A stretch of 64,000 nucleotides of DNA from an uncultured Prevotella sp. (GTDB taxonomy: Bacteria > Bacteroidota > Bacteroidia > Bacteroidales > Bacteroidaceae): assembly GCF_946404925.1 (NCBI RefSeq), contig NZ_CAMJFM010000004.1:86909-150908 (forward strand), in the 5' to 3' direction. The translations under genes were made by a program, and so were the position numbers. The notes beneath the pieces were generated by a model. It made no database searches. It saw only the letters and a list, made by a program, of their open reading frames with translations, and was not told where the DNA came from. Of this stretch, positions 1-9,200 are shown one piece after another (within the stretch, counting starts at the first letter, position 1; each line of letters opens with the position of its first letter).

Positions 1-117
1 AATTTTACTCGCAGGTTGCTGGCTCGCCGTTTCAGCGAGCAGGACATCCAGAAAATCTGGGGAGGTAATTTCCTGCGTGTGATGGAAGAAGTACAAGGGG
101 TAAAGGTAAAAAAGTAA
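1..117 (+). CDS. Membrane dipeptidase (peptidase M19), C-terminal end only
   Basis: This is the last 38 codons of a gene that begins left of the window. The visible tail contains RRFSEQDIQKIWGGNFLRVM, which matches the conserved C-terminal end of renal/membrane dipeptidases (family M19), where a GGN-F-LRV segment closes the TIM-barrel. Members are zinc enzymes that hydrolyse dipeptides. No catalytic residues lie in the visible part, so the call rests on the tail alone. The stop codon lies inside a short tandem repeat (105-136) that runs up to the next start codon, so the two genes are separated by only 19 bases and are probably cotranscribed. Confidence 0.7.
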   Translation, partial: NFTRRLLARRFSEQDIQKIWGGNFLRVMEEVQGVKVKK

Positions 118-212
118 AAAGGTAAAAAAGTAAAAGATGAGTATTGATTTGAAAAGTAGAAAGTTGATAAAGGTACTGGGTGTTTTACCTTTTTACCTTT
201 TTACCTTTTTAC
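105..212 (+). repeat. Octamer repeat and matching inverted arm bracketing a start codon
   Basis: Four copies of an 8-nt unit (GGTAAAAA, AGTAAAAA, GGTAAAAA, AGTAAAAG) fill 105-136 and end directly at the ATG at 137. The reverse complement recurs at 183-212, inside the signal-peptide codons. Arms 106-135 and 183-212 match at 28 of 30 positions, with a 47-nt loop that holds the start codon. The transcript could fold so that the ribosome-entry region is paired. A second gene (17693) has the same layout with a different repeat unit. Confidence 0.9.
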
Positions 213-1162
213 TATTACATAGTTGTGGCAACCTTCGTAAGCAGACTGCTGATGATTCTGCTTCGATGCAGCCCGTTGGTCCGGTGTTCTGTGCTGATAG
301 TGCTTATCAGTACTGTCAGAATCAGTGCGATTTTGGACCGCGTACTATGAATAGCAAGGCCCATGATGATTGTGAGCAGTGGATTATATCGAAGTTCAAA
401 GGTTTTGGATTGGATGTGATTCCTCAGAAGGCAGTACTCAAAGGCTACGATGGTACATCGCTTAAAAGTACCAATATCATAGCCAGCTATCGTCCTGATC
501 TCAAAGATCGCATTATGTTGTGCGCGCATTGGGATAGCCGTCCTTGGGCCGATAACGATCCCGATGAGGCTAACCACAAGACACCTGTGATGGCTGCCAA
601 CGATGGCGCTTCGGGTGTGGCTGTGATGCTTGAGGTGGCCAGACTGGTATCGAAAGATACGCTGCAGATAGGTGTTGATTTTATCTGTTTCGATGCTGAA
701 GACTGGGGCGTGCCTCAGTGGAGCGATGCTGACTATGATGGTAATTCGTGGGCACTTGGCTCCCAGTATTGGTCTACCAATCTGCACAAAAAAGGATATA
801 AGGCTCGTTTCGGCATCCTGCTTGATATGGTTGGAGGTCAGGGTGCGCAGTTCTATAAGGAACCTTTTTCGGTTCAGTACGCCAGCAATGTAGTAGAAAA
901 GGTTTGGCGAGCAGCTCAGATCGTGGGTTATGGAAGTATGTTCCCTACACAGATAGGAACAGGTGTTACCGATGACCATGTGCCAGTAAACACCAAGGCT
1001 AAGATTCCTACGATTGATATTATTCCTTATTATCCAAACTGCGAACAGAGTAGCTTTGGTCCTACATGGCATACCATTAATGATGATATGGCACATATCG
1101 ATAAGAATACCCTGCAGGCAGTAGGGCAGACTCTTATTCAGGTCATCTATTCAGAAAAGTAG
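137..1162 (+). CDS. Glutaminyl-peptide cyclotransferase-like M28 family lipoprotein
   Basis: The protein has 341 residues. A lipoprotein signal peptide ends in LHSC with Cys30 as the lipidation site. The zinc-peptidase fold of family M28 follows, with metal-ligand and catalytic candidates in order: His131 (CAHWDSRPW), Asp156 (ANDGASG), Glu188 (FDAEDWG), Asp230 (LLDMVGG) and His312 (TWHTINDD). The HWDSRPWAD and FDAEDWG segments resemble the bacterial type II glutaminyl cyclases of Bacteroidetes more than ordinary aminopeptidases. Such enzymes convert N-terminal glutamine of exported proteins to pyroglutamate, and many Bacteroidetes exported proteins begin with Gln after signal cleavage (several in this window have AQ at the cleavage site). 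The protein probably acts on the periplasmic side of a membrane. An aminopeptidase role cannot be excluded. Confidence 0.8.
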   Translation: MSIDLKSRKLIKVLGVLPFYLFTFLLLHSCGNLRKQTADDSASMQPVGPVFCADSAYQYCQNQCDFGPRTMNSKAHDDCEQWIISKFKGFGLDVIPQKAVLKGYDGTSLKSTNIIASYRPDLKDRIMLCAHWDSRPWADNDPDEANHKTPVMAANDGASGVAVMLEVARLVSKDTLQIGVDFICFDAEDWGVPQWSDADYDGNSWALGSQYWSTNLHKKGYKARFGILLDMVGGQGAQFYKEPFSVQYASNVVEKVWRAAQIVGYGSMFPTQIGTGVTDDHVPVNTKAKIPTIDIIPYYPNCEQSSFGPTWHTINDDMAHIDKNTLQAVGQTLIQVIYSEK

Positions 1163-1166
1163 AAAC

Positions 1167-2246
1167 TTATTTTGGTTGTTCGGCTTCCAGCTTCTCTACT
1201 GCTCCTGTAAGGGGGTGGAGTAGAAGTCGGCTGGTATAGCGTTTGTTGAATAATGCACCACTAAGCAGCTCTACATTTCCAAATTGTGGGGCAGGAAATT
1301 CGTTAGTCACAATCTGAGCTTTGGCATCGAAGATGCTTGAACGCATCTTGCCTGGAATATTCACGTATATACCAGATTGTTGTGGCTTGGCTGCTTTCTT
1401 AGGATCAACTGGCACTGGCTCGGCAACTGTTTTCAGATCCTCTATATAAATATAATAAGGTGTACCAGAAAGATCATCGTTATCTACGAGTCCGTAATCA
1501 GAAGAGAAACGGAATAAAACATCGCGCTTTACAGGTTTGTTTACCACATAAGTTAGAGTGTGTGTGGTAGTATCGCTTACTGTTATGCCTGTAAACAGGC
1601 TGGTAAGCGCTTCATCTTGAGTGGCCAGTTCTTGCAGCATCAGCCTGAGCTGCTCGCCATCTTTTGGCATAAAGTCAGCCTGCCCCTTGGCCAGCATGCC
1701 GCGACTCTCGCGAATTTCATAAATCTCCTGAGCAGTCAGTTCGGCCATCTTTGATGTGCTTCCTGCTGAGAGAATTTCCTCGTTGAGATATGACTTGGGC
1801 GATTTCTTAACGGGCTGAGTTTTCTGTCCGTTAACATTTTTAACTAGTGCTTGCTGCTTAATGTCTTGATTAATAGCCAGCAGGATGCCATCATCAGAAA
1901 GTCGTACATTGCAAGCTGACGTCTTGGCATCATACTTTACAGCATAGCACTTTGAGGTGTCGGCAACAGCAAATGGCTCCTGACGTACTGATATCAGGCG
2001 GTATTTAGTTGATGGAGTTGAAGAAACATCCTTTATTCGCAGATATTTTTCTGAATACTTGCAGAATTCTCCTGGAGTGTAGGATGTCTTCTCGACCTGA
2101 AGTGTGATGCGGATAGCAGTCTTAGGCAGATAATAAACAGCTCCCTCGCTGGTTACTCCAGGCTTGTAGTTGCTGATTGCTGTCTGAGCCAATGATCCGG
2201 TAGTGCCTATTGTAAAGGCTATAAGTAAAGCAAAGATATTTCTCAT
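1167..2246 (-). CDS. DUF4831 family secreted protein
   Basis: The protein has 359 residues. It starts with a cleavable signal peptide (MRNIFALLIAFTIG, cleavage near LAQ) and continues as a beta-rich chain with the GAVYYLPKTA and YTPGEFCKYSEKYL segments typical of the Bacteroidetes-only DUF4831 family. No catalytic motif is visible and no function is known. Its start overlaps the stop of nnr by four bases (ATGA), so the two are translationally coupled and transcribed from the promoter upstream of nnr. It converges on the glutaminyl-cyclase-like gene, with only four bases between their stop codons. Confidence 0.75.
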   Translation of the reverse strand: MRNIFALLIAFTIGTTGSLAQTAISNYKPGVTSEGAVYYLPKTAIRITLQVEKTSYTPGEFCKYSEKYLRIKDVSSTPSTKYRLISVRQEPFAVADTSKCYAVKYDAKTSACNVRLSDDGILLAINQDIKQQALVKNVNGQKTQPVKKSPKSYLNEEILSAGSTSKMAELTAQEIYEIRESRGMLAKGQADFMPKDGEQLRLMLQELATQDEALTSLFTGITVSDTTTHTLTYVVNKPVKRDVLFRFSSDYGLVDNDDLSGTPYYIYIEDLKTVAEPVPVDPKKAAKPQQSGIYVNIPGKMRSSIFDAKAQIVTNEFPAPQFGNVELLSGALFNKRYTSRLLLHPLTGAVEKLEAEQPK

Positions 2247-3754
2247 TCATTAAGTCGTTTAAATGCGTAAGGCAGATTCTTAATCAGATCGCTGGCTATT
2301 ACGCTCTCTTCTCCTAATTCGCGTGCAGCAATGTCGCCAGCCAATCCATGCAGATACATACCTACTATGCAGGCATTCTCCTGATTGTATCCTCGAGCCA
2401 ACAGTCCTGTAATGATGCCTGTTAGTACATCGCCACTACCAGCAGTAGCCATGCCGGCATTACCTGTAGAGTTGAAGATAATATGTCCATCAGGCAGACA
2501 AAGCGAAGTGTGATGACCCTTCAGCAGAATGTATCCTTGGATACGCTCTGCCAAGTCGCGAGCTTTCATCAAACGCTCAAAACTATCGCTTGAGTGGCCT
2601 TCCAGTCTGTCGAACTCCTTTGGGTGTGGAGTCATGATGATGCCCTTGGGCAGTTGCTGTAACCAGGCGCGATGGTTTGCCAAAATGTTGATGGCGTCTG
2701 CATCCACCACAGTTGGGCATTGGCTACGGCGCAATTGTGCTATAATGGCGATTGCTGTCTGTTCGCTGGTTCCAAGTCCAGGTCCTATGCCTAATGCGTT
2801 GAAGTCCTCTGTGTCTACAGCCTCTGAGAATGTGGTCTCTTCTTTGTCGAACTGTATGATGGCTTCAGGAACGCTTATTTGTAATATCGTACTGTTGCGC
2901 TTTGGGGTGTGGGTTGTAACTTTTCCTGCTCCAACACGCAGACAAGCCTTAGTTGCCAGGACTGATGCACCGCACATACCATAGCTGCCTGCTATAATTA
3001 ATGCATTACCCATCTTACCCTTGTGGGCAAACGGGTCGCGTTTAAGTATGCGTGGACGCACATCATTCTCTTCCAGTAATGTGTAGTTAGCCTCGATTTT
3101 CTCCATGCCCTGTTTGCTCAGACGAATGTCGAGAACTTTCAGCTTTCCGATATATTGCTGATTCTCAGGGAAGAGAAAAGACAGTTTGGGCAACTGCAGC
3201 GTAAGCGTCATGTTAGCACGAATGATGTTGGCTTTCACATTATATGTGTTATCCTCTGTCATCAGTCCCGATGGTACATCGATGCTTACAACTTGAGCAG
3301 GTGAAGCGTTGATGTATTTTACGAGCGATGCGAATCCACCTGCCAGCGGCTTGTTGAGGCCGGACCCAAATAATCCATCAACCACAAGCATCCCTTCTTC
3401 CAACTGTGGCGGTTCAAACTCTTGAGTAACCTCGATAAGTGCCTTCGAACGTTTCTCGATCAGGCGTTTTTTATTTACCAAACAGTCTTCCGACAGATGG
3501 TCGGATATATTAAAAAGGTAAGCCTTTACATCGTAGTCTTTATCTATCAGCATTCTGGCAACGGCAAGTGCATCGCCACCATTATTGCCTGGACCGGCAA
3601 ATATGATAACAGGCGTATTAAAACTCCAATTGTCTGATATGACTTGTGTCAAGGCTTTAGCGGCTCGCTCCATTAGGTCAATCGACTTAATGGGCTCGTT
3701 ATCTATGGTGTATTTGTCCAATTCGTGGACTTGAGCGCTCGTAAATATCTTCAT
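2243..3754 (-). CDS. nnr: Bifunctional NAD(P)H-hydrate epimerase / ADP-dependent NAD(P)H-hydrate dehydratase
   Basis: This enzyme repairs hydrated NADH and NADPH. The N-terminal half is the epimerase (YjeF_N): FAGPGNNGGDALAVARML near residues 50-67, then GLFGSGLNKPL and IDVPSGL. The C-terminal half is the ADP-dependent dehydratase of the ribokinase fold: AGSYGMCGAS, GIGPGLG, MTPHPKEF, LKGHHTSL and the nucleotide site NAGMATAGSGDVLTGI. I place the start at 3754 (MKIFTSAQVHELD), giving 503 residues, because the longer frame adds 23 unrelated residues and reads through the promoter. The promoter box lies only 7 nt upstream of this ATG, so the transcript may be nearly leaderless. Confidence 0.93.
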   Translation of the reverse strand: MKIFTSAQVHELDKYTIDNEPIKSIDLMERAAKALTQVISDNWSFNTPVIIFAGPGNNGGDALAVARMLIDKDYDVKAYLFNISDHLSEDCLVNKKRLIEKRSKALIEVTQEFEPPQLEEGMLVVDGLFGSGLNKPLAGGFASLVKYINASPAQVVSIDVPSGLMTEDNTYNVKANIIRANMTLTLQLPKLSFLFPENQQYIGKLKVLDIRLSKQGMEKIEANYTLLEENDVRPRILKRDPFAHKGKMGNALIIAGSYGMCGASVLATKACLRVGAGKVTTHTPKRNSTILQISVPEAIIQFDKEETTFSEAVDTEDFNALGIGPGLGTSEQTAIAIIAQLRRSQCPTVVDADAINILANHRAWLQQLPKGIIMTPHPKEFDRLEGHSSDSFERLMKARDLAERIQGYILLKGHHTSLCLPDGHIIFNSTGNAGMATAGSGDVLTGIITGLLARGYNQENACIVGMYLHGLAGDIAARELGEESVIASDLIKNLPYAFKRLNE

Positions 3755-3761
3755 AATGGTG

Positions 3762-3769
3762 CAAAAATA
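3762..3769 (-). promoter_or_regulatory. Promoter -7 box for nnr
   Basis: The minus strand reads TATTTTTG, matching the Bacteroidetes -7 consensus TAnnTTTG. It ends 7 nt before the nnr ATG, which leaves almost no 5' leader. It is divergent from the hpt promoter about 45 bp away. Confidence 0.6.
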
Positions 3770-3812
3770 CGAAAAAAAAGCTAATGAATGATAGAGTTTG
3801 GCAGATTTTTTG

Positions 3813-3820
3813 TAATTTTG
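3813..3820 (+). promoter_or_regulatory. Promoter -7 box for hpt-adk-obg
   Basis: TAATTTTG matches TAnnTTTG and is followed by CAC, as in most promoters of this window. It lies 25 nt before the hpt ATG. No -33 TTTG at the usual 19-21 nt spacing is obvious. Confidence 0.6.
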
Positions 3821-3845
3821 CACAAATTTTTAATTCTTTCAGCGT

Positions 3846-4382
3846 ATGAGCATCGTTAGATTAAAGGATAAATCGTTCAAAATCTCTATCACAGAGGCAG
3901 AAATAAAGGAGCGTATAAAGGCTGTGGCTCAGCAGATGAGCAAGGATCTGGAAGGTAAGAACCCTTTGCTTCTTGGCGTGCTGAACGGGTCGTTTATTTT
4001 CGCTGCTGACCTGATGCGTGAGATGACGATACCTTGCGAGATTTCGTTTGTGAAGTTGGCTTCTTATCAGGGAACCACTTCAACAGGAAAAATCAAGGAG
4101 GTTTTTGGTATTAACGAGGATTTGACTAATCGTACGGTTGTTATCGTTGAGGATATTGTGGAGAGTGGTCTCACCATGAAACAGATGATTGAGTCGCTCG
4201 GCACTCGTAACCCTGCATCCATTCATATCTGTACGCTTTTCTTTAAACCATGCAAGCTGAAGGAAGATATACATCCCGAATATGTGGCTTTCAGTATCCC
4301 CGATGATTTTATTGTGGGATATGGACTTGACTACGACCAGCAGGGAAGAGGACTGAAGGATGTTTACACAATTGTAGAATAG
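3846..4382 (+). CDS. hpt: Hypoxanthine phosphoribosyltransferase
   Basis: The protein has 178 residues, the normal length for the family. It carries the PRPP-binding loop VVIVEDIVESGLTMKQM, with the two acidic residues followed by a small-residue turn that defines type I phosphoribosyltransferases. It also has the N-terminal GVLNGSFIFAADLMREM segment. It salvages hypoxanthine (and usually guanine) to IMP or GMP in the cytoplasm. It is the first gene of a purine/GTP cluster with adk and obg, preceded by a consensus promoter. Confidence 0.92.
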   Translation: MSIVRLKDKSFKISITEAEIKERIKAVAQQMSKDLEGKNPLLLGVLNGSFIFAADLMREMTIPCEISFVKLASYQGTTSTGKIKEVFGINEDLTNRTVVIVEDIVESGLTMKQMIESLGTRNPASIHICTLFFKPCKLKEDIHPEYVAFSIPDDFIVGYGLDYDQQGRGLKDVYTIVE

Positions 4383-4414
4383 ATAATACTTAATCAAAAC
4401 TAAATATCAGGATA

Positions 4415-4987
4415 ATGAAGAATATCGTTATTTTTGGTGCTCCCGGCTCAGGCAAGGGAACACAGAGTGATAAGATGATTGAGAAGTACGGACTGAACCA
4501 TATCTCAACTGGTGACGTGCTTCGTGGTGAAATTAAAAATGGTACAGAACTGGGTAAGACAGCTGCCAGCTATATTGAGAAGGGTCAGCTGATTCCCGAT
4601 GATCTGATGGTCAGCATTCTTGCCTCTGTTTATGACAGTTTCGGACGTGATAGCAAGGGTGTTATTTTCGATGGTTTCCCCCGTACCATCCCACAGGCAG
4701 AGGCTTTGAAGAAGATGCTCGACGAGCGTGGCGACAAGGTTGCTGCTATGATTGAGCTTGATGTTCCTGAGGACGAGCTGATGAAGCGACTCATCCTGCG
4801 TGGACAGCAGAGTGGACGTGCCGATGACAATGAGGAGACAATCAAGAAACGCCTCGTGGTTTACCACTCTCAGACTATGCCTCTCATCGAGTGGTATAAG
4901 AAGGAGGGTGTTCACTATCATATCGACGGTCTGGGCGAGCTGGATCGCATCTTTAGTGATATTTGCCAGGTTATTGACAATATTTAA
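4415..4987 (+). CDS. adk: Adenylate kinase (short-LID form)
   Basis: The protein has 190 residues. It contains the P-loop FGAPGSGKGTQ at residues 6-16, the AMP-binding segment STGDVLRGEI, and FDGFPRTIPQAEAL. It interconverts ATP, AMP and ADP. The LID is short: after LILRGQQSGRADDNEETIKKR there is no zinc-binding or extended LID insert, so the protein is about 25 residues shorter than the E. coli enzyme. The stop codon is followed directly by the obg start with no spacer. Confidence 0.93.
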   Translation: MKNIVIFGAPGSGKGTQSDKMIEKYGLNHISTGDVLRGEIKNGTELGKTAASYIEKGQLIPDDLMVSILASVYDSFGRDSKGVIFDGFPRTIPQAEALKKMLDERGDKVAAMIELDVPEDELMKRLILRGQQSGRADDNEETIKKRLVVYHSQTMPLIEWYKKEGVHYHIDGLGELDRIFSDICQVIDNI

Positions 4988-6157
4988 ATGGAATCAAATT
5001 TCGTAGACTACGTTAAGATTTACTGCCGCTCTGGTAAGGGCGGTAAGGGCAGTATGCACTTGCGCCATGTAAAGTACAATCCCAATGGTGGCCCTGATGG
5101 TGGTGATGGCGGAAAAGGTGGAAGCATTATTCTGCGTGGAAACCATAACTACTGGACACTGTTGCACTTAAAGTACGAGCGCCATATCTTTGCTGAACAC
5201 GGAGGAAATGGCGGTCGCGACAAGTGTCATGGTACCGATGGTAAGGATGTTTACATCGATGTGCCTTGTGGTACTGTGGTCTATAACGCCGAAACGGGTA
5301 AATATGTCTGCGATGTTACATACGATGGTCAGGAGGTTATGCTGCTGAAGGGTGGTCGTGGTGGATTGGGTAATTTCCAGTTCCGTACCGCTACTAATCA
5401 GGCTCCACGCTATGCGCAGCCTGGAGAGCCTATGCAGGAGATGACCATTATTCTTGAATTGAAACTTTTAGCAGATGTGGGCTTGGTAGGTTTTCCTAAC
5501 GCGGGAAAATCTACCCTAGTCTCATCGCTGTCGAATGCTAAGCCCAAGATAGCAAACTATCCCTTTACAACGATGGAGCCCTCGTTGGGCATCGTAGGCT
5601 ATCGCGACAATAAGTCGTTTGTGATGGCTGATATTCCAGGTATTATTGAAGGTGCTTCAGAGGGTAAGGGCTTGGGACTCAGGTTTTTACGCCATATAGA
5701 ACGAAATTCGCTATTGCTCTTTATGGTGCCTGGTGATACTGATGATATTAAGCGAGAGTACGAAATTTTACTCAACGAACTTTCTCAGTTTAATCCTGAG
5801 ATGTTGGACAAACATCGTGTCTTGGCAGTTACCAAGTGCGATCTTCTCGATGAGGAGTTGATCGAGATGCTTAAGGAAACTTTGCCAAGCGATCTTCCTG
5901 TGGTGTTTATCTCGGCAGTAACAGGTTTCGGACTCGACGAACTCAAGGATGTGCTCTGGAGCGAGCTTAATTCCGAGAGCAACAAACTCAATGTGATTAC
6001 TTCAGAGGACTCTTTGGTGCATCGCGACAAGGATATGAGCGTGTTTGCACAGGAGCTTGCCGATGAGGGCGAAGACGAGGATATTGAGTATGTTGACGAG
6101 GATGAAATCGAAGATTTAGACGATTTTGAGTTCGAAGACCTTGATGACGAGGAATAA
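4988..6157 (+). CDS. obgE: GTPase ObgE/CgtA with an acidic tail
   Basis: The protein has 389 residues. A glycine-rich Obg fold (residues 1-160, with [12 protein letters not shown]) is followed by the G domain: G1 GFPNAGKST at 168-176, G3 [10 protein letters not shown]4 TKCD, G5 SAVTG. Obg is an essential ribosome-associated GTPase. Instead of the C-terminal OCT domain there is a roughly 35-residue strongly acidic tail made mostly of Asp and Glu. The ATG follows the adk stop directly, indicating coupled translation. Confidence 0.93.
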   Translation: MESNFVDYVKIYCRSGKGGKGSMHLRHVKYNPNGGPDGGDGGKGGSIILRGNHNYWTLLHLKYERHIFAEHGGNGGRDKCHGTDGKDVYIDVPCGTVVYNAETGKYVCDVTYDGQEVMLLKGGRGGLGNFQFRTATNQAPRYAQPGEPMQEMTIILELKLLADVGLVGFPNAGKSTLVSSLSNAKPKIANYPFTTMEPSLGIVGYRDNKSFVMADIPGIIEGASEGKGLGLRFLRHIERNSLLLFMVPGDTDDIKREYEILLNELSQFNPEMLDKHRVLAVTKCDLLDEELIEMLKETLPSDLPVVFISAVTGFGLDELKDVLWSELNSESNKLNVITSEDSLVHRDKDMSVFAQELADEGEDEDIEYVDEDEIEDLDDFEFEDLDDEE

Positions 6158-6227
6158 CGTTACGCAAGTATTTTTACCAATTTTAAAAAAAGTTGTCGAT
6201 TTATAACATTAAATCGAATATTTTTCC

Positions 6228-6235
6228 TATCTTTG
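6228..6235 (+). promoter_or_regulatory. Promoter -7 box for the first Oar-like receptor
   Basis: TATCTTTG matches TAnnTTTG and is followed by CACC. It lies 63 nt before the ATG at 6299, leaving a leader of about 55 nt, longer than at most promoters here. The rest of 6158-6298 is AT-rich and holds no gene. Confidence 0.6.
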
Positions 6236-6298
6236 CACCGAAATTTAAACAATCCGGTTTTATTCCGATAATTAATTAATTAAAACAGTTAAAAGTTT

Positions 6299-9200
6299 AT
6301 GCAGAAAAGATTGCTCTTTCTGGTTGCTATGATGTTAACGTTTTCGCTAACATTGATGGCACAAATCACAACTTCAAGTATGGCTGGAAAGGTGACCCTC
6401 GACAATGCTAATGGCGAGGAAGTCATCGGTGCTACAGTTGTGGCTGTTCACGAGCCTTCTGGTACTCGTTACACAGCAGTGACCAATACCACAGGTCGAT
6501 TCTCGATCAATGGTATGCGTACTGGTGGTCCATACAATGTGACCATTTCTTACATCGGTTTCCAGCCCAAAACCGTCAAGGGTATTACCCTTCAGCTGGC
6601 TGAAACTTACAATCTCTCAGTATTCTTGTCAGAGGACGCTACTGAACTTGCTGAGGTTGTAGTAAGTGGTAAGGCTTCAAAGTTTGCCGCTGAAAAGACG
6701 GGTGCTGCTACTAACATTAACAGCTCGCAGATTACTAACCTGCCAACCGTTAGCCGTTCAATCACAGATGTTACTCGTCTGTCTCCTTATGGAGGTAATG
6801 GCATGAGCTTCGCTGGTAGCGATGGTCGTAATGCTAACTTCACCGTTGATGGAGCTAACTTCAACAACAACTTCGGTCTTAGCGACAAACTGCCTGGTGG
6901 TGGTAACCCAATCTCTATCGATGCTATCGAGGAGCTTCAGGTTGTTATTTCTCCATTCGATGTTCGTCAGACTAACTTTATCGGTGGTGGTGTAAACGCT
7001 ATTACAAAGTCAGGTACTAACACCTTCAAGGGTAGTGCTTATGTTTACCACAAGAACGAGAACATGCAGGGTGATGCTGTATATCGTCAGCAGATCCAGG
7101 GCGCTCGTGAGAAGGCTCAGACCACAACTTATGGTTTCACTTTGGGTGGCCCAATCATCAAGAACAAGTTGTTCTTCTTCGTAAATGGTGAAATGATTAA
7201 AATTCCTTCAATCGTTAACCGTTGGAAGGGTTCTGACGATGGTAAGGCTGATCCTGACAACTACATCTCTCGTACCACAAACAAGGATCTTGAGGCTGTA
7301 TCAAAGTATATGGCTAGCAAGTATGGTTACGATACTGGTTCATGGACAAGCTTCCCTGCTGATGAGAGCAACTACAAGTTGATGGCTCGTCTGGACTGGA
7401 ACATTAACGACAAGCACAAGGTTGCTCTGCGTTATAACTATACTAAGAATAATGTATGGAACTCGCCTAACGGTACTTCAATGGATGGTGGTACTCGTCT
7501 GGCTAGCTACCGTATGTCACAGGGTTCTATGTCGTTTGCTAACTCAATGTACTCTATGAAGAATACAGTACACTCTTGGTCACTCGACTTGAATAGCCGC
7601 CTCACTGATAATCTTTCTAACCAGTTCCTGGCTACTATTTCTAAGCTTGATGATATCCGTGGCACCAACTCTGCTGAGTTCCCATTCATCGATATCACTA
7701 AGGATGGCGATAACTACATGGCTCTGGGTTATGAGCTGTTTACATGGAACAACGCCGTTCACAACACTATCTGGAACATCAAGGATGACGTAACCTATTA
7801 TATGGGTGCTCACAAGATTATGGCTGGTATTACCTTCGAGCATCAGATGGCCGACAACCAGTACATGCGTAATGGTTCTGGTTACTATCGTTATAATATC
7901 ACTGATGATATGTATATTGGTGGTGTACTTCAGCCAGATATGCTGTTCAACAGCACTCCTGAGGTATTCTGCTTGACTTATGGTTACGATGGCGAGGCTT
8001 CTCCTGCTGCTCGTGTACAGTTCAATCGTCCTGGTATCTATGCTCAGGATGAGTGGAACATCACCGACAAGCTGAAACTTACTTATGGTCTGCGTGTTGA
8101 CGGTCTGTTCTTCAACAACAACGACCTGATGACTAACGCTGCTATCCTGAACCTTGATTATAACGGACGCCACATTGATACTGGTAAGTGGCCAAGCAAC
8201 AGCATCACATTCTCTCCACGTCTCGGATTCACCTACGATGTATTTGGTGACAAGAGCCTGAAGGTTCGTGGTGGTACTGGTCTCTTCTCTGGTCGTTTGC
8301 CTCTGGTATTCTTCACCAACATGCCTACAAACGGTGGTCTGGTACAGTATCAGGCTCAGATCAATGCTAAGAATGCTGCCAAGAATGGCTTCGATATGGA
8401 CGTATTCGCAGGTGGTCCTATGACTAAAGTTAGCGATATGATTGCTAAGTTGACAACGCCTAAGGAGCAGGGCGGTTTGGGTTATCCATCAACAGTTTCT
8501 CCTGAGGACGGAACTGTTCCTTCAGCTGTTAACGGTGTAGATCCTGACTTCAAGATGCCACAGGTATGGAAGACTTCTCTTGCTATCGACTATCAGCTGC
8601 CTGTTGACTTCCCATTCTCAGTTTCTGTTGAGGGTATCTACAACAAGACTATCAATGCTGTATCAATCTCTGACTGGAGTATTAAGAACGTAGGTGGTTT
8701 CGCACGCTTCAATGGTGTTGACAACCGTCCTATCTTCCCAGATGATTTCCGTTCAGGTACCAAGGCATTCGTTCTTGAGAACACAAGCAGAGGTTACGGT
8801 TGGAGCGCTAACATTACTCTGAACGCTCAGCCTGCCGACTGGGTAAGCCTGATGGCTGCTTATACTCACACTGTATCTAAGGAGGTTACTGGTATGCCTG
8901 GTTCAGCTGCCGAGTCTGCATTCACATACGTTCCTACTTACGAGGGTCCAAACAACATCAAGTTGCACAACTCTCAGTATGTAACTCCTGATCGTATCGT
9001 AGCAAGCGCTACTCTCCACGACAAGTGCGGCAACCACTATAACTTTATCTATGAGGCATGGCGTGGTGGTTACAACTACTCATACATGATGCAGAACGAT
9101 ATGAATGGCGATGGTTACAACTACGATGCTATTTATATCCCAACTGATGCTGAGGTACAGAACAACCTGTTCCGCTTTGTAAGCGAGGACGATAAGACCC

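Noticed and set aside
215..1096. Long minus-strand open frame inside the glutaminyl-cyclase-like gene
   Set aside because: The plus-strand frame has all metal-site motifs and a lipobox. The minus frame shows no family features.
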